64,000 nt of DNA from positions 124,001 to 188,000 of the forward strand of contig CAJULB010000002.1 in assembly GCA_910587005.1 (NCBI GenBank). The letters are read 5' to 3'. A program made the translations under genes and the position numbers. Source of the DNA: an uncultured Christensenellaceae bacterium. GTDB taxonomy: Bacteria; Bacillota; Clostridia; Christensenellales; Borkfalkiaceae. The notes beneath the pieces were generated by a model. It saw only the letters and a list, made by a program, of their open reading frames with translations, did no database searches and was not told the DNA's origin. Below are positions 60,186 to 64,000 of the stretch, piece after piece (within the stretch, counting starts at the first letter, position 1; each line of letters starts with the position of its first letter).

Positions 60186-61388
60186 TTATTTGCACTCTTT
60201 GACGAACTCGGCAATGCGGTCAAGCCCTTCCAGCATATCTTCAAGCGAAAGCGCGTACGAAAGACGGAGCGCGTCGTCGTCGCCGAAGCATACTCCGGGG
60301 GTTGCGGCGACTTTTTTATGCGTTAAAAGCAAATCCGCAACGTCCATACTGCCGTGAATTTTTTCGCCGTTGTACTTTTTGCCGTAAAGACTGTCGCAAA
60401 GAAGCATAACGTAAAACGCGCCGTCGGGCTTTACGTAATCAAGCCCCAAAGACTTCATTCCGTCAAGCTTTTCAAGCATCTTTTTGCGGCGCTCGCCGAA
60501 GGCTTTTATCATATTTTTCATAGCCGTGTCGTCGCCTTCAAGCGCGGCTATCGTTGCGTACTGCGTCATAGTGTTTACGTTTGACGTGGAATGGCTTTGG
60601 AACGAGGATATTGCCTTTGCAAGCTTTTCGGGGCAGGCAAGATAGCCCAAACGCCAGCCCGTCATTGCGTAGGACTTGGAAACGCCGTTAACGACGATAG
60701 TCAAGTCCTTCATTTCAGGCGAGCACTGCGCTATTGAAAAGTGAGTTTCACCGCCGTAAATAAGCTTTTCGTAAATTTCGTCCGAAAGCACTATAATGTT
60801 GTGTTCAACGCAAACTTCGGCGATTTTGCGGATTTCTCCCTCGGTATAAACCGCGCCCGTGGGGTTGCAGGGACTGTTGAAAATCAGCATTTTGGTTTTT
60901 TCGGAAACAGCAGCCTCTATCTGCGCCGCAGTGACCTTGTAGCCGTGGCGGGCGGTTGCGTATATGTAGTTGGGAACTCCGCCGCACGCTTTTACTACCT
61001 CGGGATAGGTCAGCCAGTAAGGTTTGGGAATTAAAACCTCGTCGCCGGGGTTGATTGTTGCGAACAGCGCGTTGAATATTGAATGTTTTGCGCCGTTGGA
61101 AACGATTATCTGCGAGGGCTCGTAGTCAAGATTATTGTCAACTTTAAGCTTTTTTACAATGGCTTTTTTCAAAGCGGGCAAGCCCGCCGCCGCAACGTAC
61201 TTTGTATAGCCCTTGTCAAGCGCGTTTTTCGCCGCCTGACAGACGTGTTCGGGGGTGTTGAAGTCGGGTTCGCCCACGCCGAAGTTTATAACGCGCTCTC
61301 CCGCGGCTTTAAGCTCGTTAGCCTTTGCCGAGATTGCAAGCGTCATAGAGGGCGCAATGGCTTTTACTCTGTCCGAAACCTTAATCAT
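60186..61388 (-). CDS. Pyridoxal-phosphate aminotransferase (aspartate-type)
   Basis: The start chosen is ATG 61388 (MIKVSDRVKAIAPSMTLAIS), with GGAG about 10 bases upstream. The 400-residue class I aminotransferase has INFGVGEPDFNTPEHVCQAA, NGAKHSIFNALFATINPGDE, PYWLTYPEVVKACGG, NSPCNPTGAVYTEGEI and the PLP lysine in VNGVSKSYAMTGWRLGYLAC. This subgroup acts on aspartate and sometimes aromatic amino acids or prephenate. It is a single gene between two repeat-containing gaps. Confidence 0.93.
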   Translation of the reverse strand: MIKVSDRVKAIAPSMTLAISAKANELKAAGERVINFGVGEPDFNTPEHVCQAAKNALDKGYTKYVAAAGLPALKKAIVKKLKVDNNLDYEPSQIIVSNGAKHSIFNALFATINPGDEVLIPKPYWLTYPEVVKACGGVPNYIYATARHGYKVTAAQIEAAVSEKTKMLIFNSPCNPTGAVYTEGEIRKIAEVCVEHNIIVLSDEIYEKLIYGGETHFSIAQCSPEMKDLTIVVNGVSKSYAMTGWRLGYLACPEKLAKAISSFQSHSTSNVNTMTQYATIAALEGDDTAMKNMIKAFGERRKKMLEKLDGMKSLGLDYVKPDGAFYVMLLCDSLYGKKYNGEKIHGSMDVADLLLTHKKVAATPGVCFGDDDALRLSYALSLEDMLEGLDRIAEFVKECK

Positions 61389-61477
61389 AATGCTTTTTCT
61401 CCGTAAAAAATTTGAATTCGGAATAATTATATAAAATTTTGCGCCGATTTGCAACAATTTGCACAAGGTTGAATAAA

Positions 61478-61515
61478 TTTACGAACCGAGGGCAATTTTA
61501 CCCTCGGTTCGTAAA
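61478..61515 (-). terminator. Terminator of the feoB operon
   Basis: A 15-bp stem (TTTACGAACCGAGGG and complement, loop CAATTTTA), downstream on the minus strand of the Cys-rich gene. The gap to 61690 also holds a divergent dispersed repeat copy (61594-61621) and no gene. Confidence 0.65.
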
Positions 61516-61593
61516 AAACGTATTAAAAACAGGAAGTTGATTGTAAATTATTTTTTGTGCTTACCGCCTTAATTTGCGTTGCGGGCTACGTTT

Positions 61594-61621
61594 AAATGCT
61601 TCGGCTTTGCTCAGCATGACA
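61594..61621. repeat. Dispersed repeat unit
   Basis: AATGCTTCGGCTTTGCTCAGCATGACA, most like the copy at 14305-14333. Confidence 0.6.
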
Positions 61622-61690
61622 TATTTCAAGCATTCGGTCTCGCCCGCTATGACGGATTTCAGACGTCCCGTATGACGCGTTTCAACAATT

Positions 61691-61855
61691 TTACTTTTTA
61701 TCTTTTTCCTTGCAATGGGGGCAGTTTGCACCGCAACCGCAGTCACAGCCCGTACACCCCCCCTTATGCTTTACTTTACGGTATATAAGCCACCCCGCAA
61801 CGCCGACGAAGGCTACGCAGACGATAACTATAACCGCAATATCCAAAGGGTTCAT
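61691..61855 (-). CDS. FeoB-associated Cys-rich membrane protein
   Basis: A 54-residue product from ATG 61855: one membrane segment (about 5-25, DIAVIVIVCVAFVGVAGWLI), then RKVKHKG and the Cys-rich end CTGCDCGCGANCPHC. This is the standard form of the small proteins found after feoB in Firmicutes, thought to help ferrous iron transport. It begins 3 bases after the feoB stop. Its Cys residues could bind Fe2+, which is inference. Confidence 0.9.
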   Translation of the reverse strand: MNPLDIAVIVIVCVAFVGVAGWLIYRKVKHKGGCTGCDCGCGANCPHCKEKDKK

Positions 61856-61858
61856 TTT

Positions 61859-64000
61859 TTACTCCTTATTTTCTTTTTTGCGCCTTTTGAAAATCTTTAC
61901 AATATCGAATTTGCCGATATTCCTTAAAACTATAAACGTAGTAACTGCCGCGATAACCGCAAGCCAGATGAACAGCGTCCACCACCACGCGCCTACCGTG
62001 TAAATCATTGCGCCCGTTACATAGCTTGCCGCAAGCCAGAACAACAGAGTCCATTTGAATTTGCCTTTGGGAAGCTCTGCCTTTGCCGTTGCGCAAGCCG
62101 CAAAACAGGGGATAGTAGTCATATTGAAGGCTATGAACGCAATCAGCCCCGCGATGAATTGCCCTTGGGATATGCCCGTGTCAGCCGTGATTGCGGCAAT
62201 AAGCCCGCTTAACTCTTCGATACCGTCCTCGGTTCCCGCACCCGCGTACGCGCCTATGCAAAGCGCAAGCGTGGTGAACGTTGCGATTACGTTTTCCTTT
62301 GCGACAAGTCCCGTTATCGCCGCAACCGCGAACACCCAGCCGAACTGACCGAGCTGCGCGCCGAAGCCGAGCGGCGTGAATATCGGTTGCAGGAACATAC
62401 CTATCGACGCGAGAATGGAGTTGTTCATTTCACCGTCGGGCAGGTACCCCCACTTAAAGCTTAAATGCGAGAACAGCCAGATTATTACCGTTGAAGCGAA
62501 GATAATAGTGAACGCTTTTTTGACGAAATGCTTGGTTTTATCCCACAGGTGAAGCATCAGATTTTTGAATTTGGGCATGTGATATGCGGGAAGCTCCATT
62601 ATAAACGGGGGCGTTTCGCCTTTAAGCGAGGTGTTGCGCATAAGCAGTACGCACACTATCGCCGCAACTACGCCGAGTATGTACATTCCGTATGTGATAA
62701 GGTCGGAATTGCCTACCCCGAACGCCGTAACTATACCGCCCGCAACCGCGGTTAAAATGGGAAGCTTTGCCCCGCACGAGAAGAAGGGAATTACCCTTAT
62801 GGTTGCAGTCCTTTCCTTTTCGTCGGAAAGCGTTCTTGTATTGACCGCCGCGGGAACCGAACAGCCGAAGCCCATAATCATAGGCATAAACGCTCTGCCC
62901 GAAAGCCCGAAGCGGCGGAAAATTCTGTCCAAAACAAATGCGATACGCGCCATATATCCGCTGTCTTCCAGCAGAGAGAAGAACAAAAACAGCGTTAAAA
63001 TCTGGGGAAGGAATCCGAGCACGGCGAAAATTCCGCCGAGTATTCCGTCGCCTATAAGCCCCGTTGCCCATTCCGCCGCGCCCGCGTTTTCCATAAGCGT
63101 TACAATTCCGCTTGAAATGTGGTCGAGGAACAGATTTAAGAAGTTTGTGAGTATGACGCCGGGGGAGAATACCGCGCCGTCGTAGAAAATTGCTAAAATT
63201 TCCACGCCGAAGTTGTTATATTCCACGCCTCCGTCCGCTTCCGACGCAAGCCCTAAATCGACAAGCGAGGGCATCCAGCCCTGACTTTCTGTGAAGCCGT
63301 TCAGAAAGAACAGATTCTCCGAAAAAGTGAGGTGAAAAATGAAGAAAAGCACTGCAAGGAAAATGGGAATAGCCCAAATGCGGTGGGTTAAAACGCGGTC
63401 GATTTTGTCCGACTTTGTAAGTCCTTCGCGCTTTGCCCTGACCTTTGCGCCCGCAAGATTGCCCGAGATAAATTTGTATCTTTCGTCCGCGATAACCGCC
63501 TCTAAATCCTCGCCGGCGGCGGCCTCGTCCAAAACGGCTTTCGCGCCCTTGCGTTCAAGCTCGATTTCGTCGTTTTCCAAAAGCTTCAACGCGTGGAACA
63601 GCGGTGAAGAAACCCCCTCGTTTTCGTAATACGCGCAAGCGGTTTCAAGCTGTTTTTCAAGCGCGCCCTTTAAAACGGTTGAGCCCTTCCTCTGCGCGGG
63701 CATTGCAACGGCGCGTTCCATAAGCTGTTTTATACCCATGCCTTTAAGCGCGGAAATTTCCACAACGGGCACGCCCAGCGCCCTTTCAAGCGTTTGGGCA
63801 TTGATTTTGTCGCCCGATTTTTCGACTTCGTCCATCATATTAAGGGCGATAATCACGGGAACGTCCGTTTCCAGAAGCTGGGTTGTTAAATACAGGTTGC
63901 GCTCTAAGTTGGTTGCGTCAACAATATTTATTATGCCGTCGGGGCGGTCTTCCAAAATGAAGTTTCTTGAAATAACTTCTTCGGGAGTGTACGGCGAAAG
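61859..64000 (-). CDS. feoB: Ferrous iron transport protein B, 5' end beyond window
   Basis: The frame is open to the window edge, so at least 714 codons are visible and the N-terminal start of the G domain is missing. Seen are IINIVDATNLERNLYLTTQL, the G4 motif NMMDEV, and the G5-like ISALKGMG. The GDI-like linker (about 100-200 of the visible part) precedes the transport domain with two Gate motifs, including GYMARIAFVLDRIFRRFGLS, GRAFMPMIMGFGCSVPAAVN and CFAACATAKAELPKG. FeoB imports Fe2+ across the cell membrane, driven or gated by GTP. FeoA may lie upstream, outside the window. Confidence 0.97.
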   Translation of the reverse strand, partial: LSPYTPEEVISRNFILEDRPDGIINIVDATNLERNLYLTTQLLETDVPVIIALNMMDEVEKSGDKINAQTLERALGVPVVEISALKGMGIKQLMERAVAMPAQRKGSTVLKGALEKQLETACAYYENEGVSSPLFHALKLLENDEIELERKGAKAVLDEAAAGEDLEAVIADERYKFISGNLAGAKVRAKREGLTKSDKIDRVLTHRIWAIPIFLAVLFFIFHLTFSENLFFLNGFTESQGWMPSLVDLGLASEADGGVEYNNFGVEILAIFYDGAVFSPGVILTNFLNLFLDHISSGIVTLMENAGAAEWATGLIGDGILGGIFAVLGFLPQILTLFLFFSLLEDSGYMARIAFVLDRIFRRFGLSGRAFMPMIMGFGCSVPAAVNTRTLSDEKERTATIRVIPFFSCGAKLPILTAVAGGIVTAFGVGNSDLITYGMYILGVVAAIVCVLLMRNTSLKGETPPFIMELPAYHMPKFKNLMLHLWDKTKHFVKKAFTIIFASTVIIWLFSHLSFKWGYLPDGEMNNSILASIGMFLQPIFTPLGFGAQLGQFGWVFAVAAITGLVAKENVIATFTTLALCIGAYAGAGTEDGIEELSGLIAAITADTGISQGQFIAGLIAFIAFNMTTIPCFAACATAKAELPKGKFKWTLLFWLAASYVTGAMIYTVGAWWWTLFIWLAVIAAVTTFIVLRNIGKFDIVKIFKRRKKENKE

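Overview
The window reads as a chromosomal segment of an anaerobic, low-to-medium GC Bacillota (Clostridia-type, probably an uncultured gut lineage). The evidence is the redox repressor Rex, a class III (oxygen-sensitive) ribonucleotide reductase with its activase, FeoB iron uptake, strong AGGAGG-type ribosome binding sites, and Clostridia-type housekeeping genes (DegV, DUF1893, DUF5685, Sel1 repeats). No rRNA, tRNA or CRISPR array was recognised.

Layout. 1-10.5 kb (minus strand): a polymorphic-toxin (Rhs) locus. A holin-like gene precedes a 2129-residue Rhs protein whose C-terminal tip carries an HEFGH zinc-metallopeptidase motif, followed by a lipoprotein. Downstream lie two more Rhs C-terminal ends lacking the 5' part of the gene, each with its own small membrane-protein gene. 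The layout suggests stored alternative toxin/immunity cassettes. 10.7-14.8 kb: small regulators (a tandem-HTH gene and a relative broken by a TGA), a DegV protein and glyA. 14.8-16.9 kb: a restriction-modification cassette in which a Dam-type methylase and a DpnII-type endonuclease form one reading frame. It is bracketed by 113-bp direct repeats that duplicate the 3' end of the neighbouring transporter gene. 16.8-34.7 kb: housekeeping and metabolism: Na+-symporter, rex, ROK kinase, dut, nrdG/nrdD with NrdR-type boxes, an acyltransferase, an ATP-grasp ligase, an HNH-like protein, glpK, a MATE transporter, a Sel1 protein, and an ECF S-component with DUF1893.

34.7-40.9 kb: a putative integrative mobilizable element (serine recombinase, small DNA-binding protein with a perfect palindromic operator, MobL-like relaxase, oriT-like hairpins, DUF6291-like protein) with an hsdR remnant at its right edge. 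41-52.5 kb: an L-rhamnose/rhamnoside operon (GH3, GPH symporter, GH78, rhaB, rhaA, rhaD), read leftward from a divergent AraC regulator. It would import and hydrolyse rhamnosides and convert rhamnose to DHAP and lactaldehyde. 52.6-64 kb: an rRNA/tRNA uracil methyltransferase, a J-like/DUF5685 pair, trpS, thrC, a P-loop protein, an aspartate-type aminotransferase and feoB (cut by the window edge) with its Cys-rich partner.

Several gaps hold copies of a dispersed repeat, often a GC-rich hairpin followed by a CAGATTCTTCGCTG...CAGAATGACA unit. All identifications come from reading translated sequence and motifs; no database search was run.
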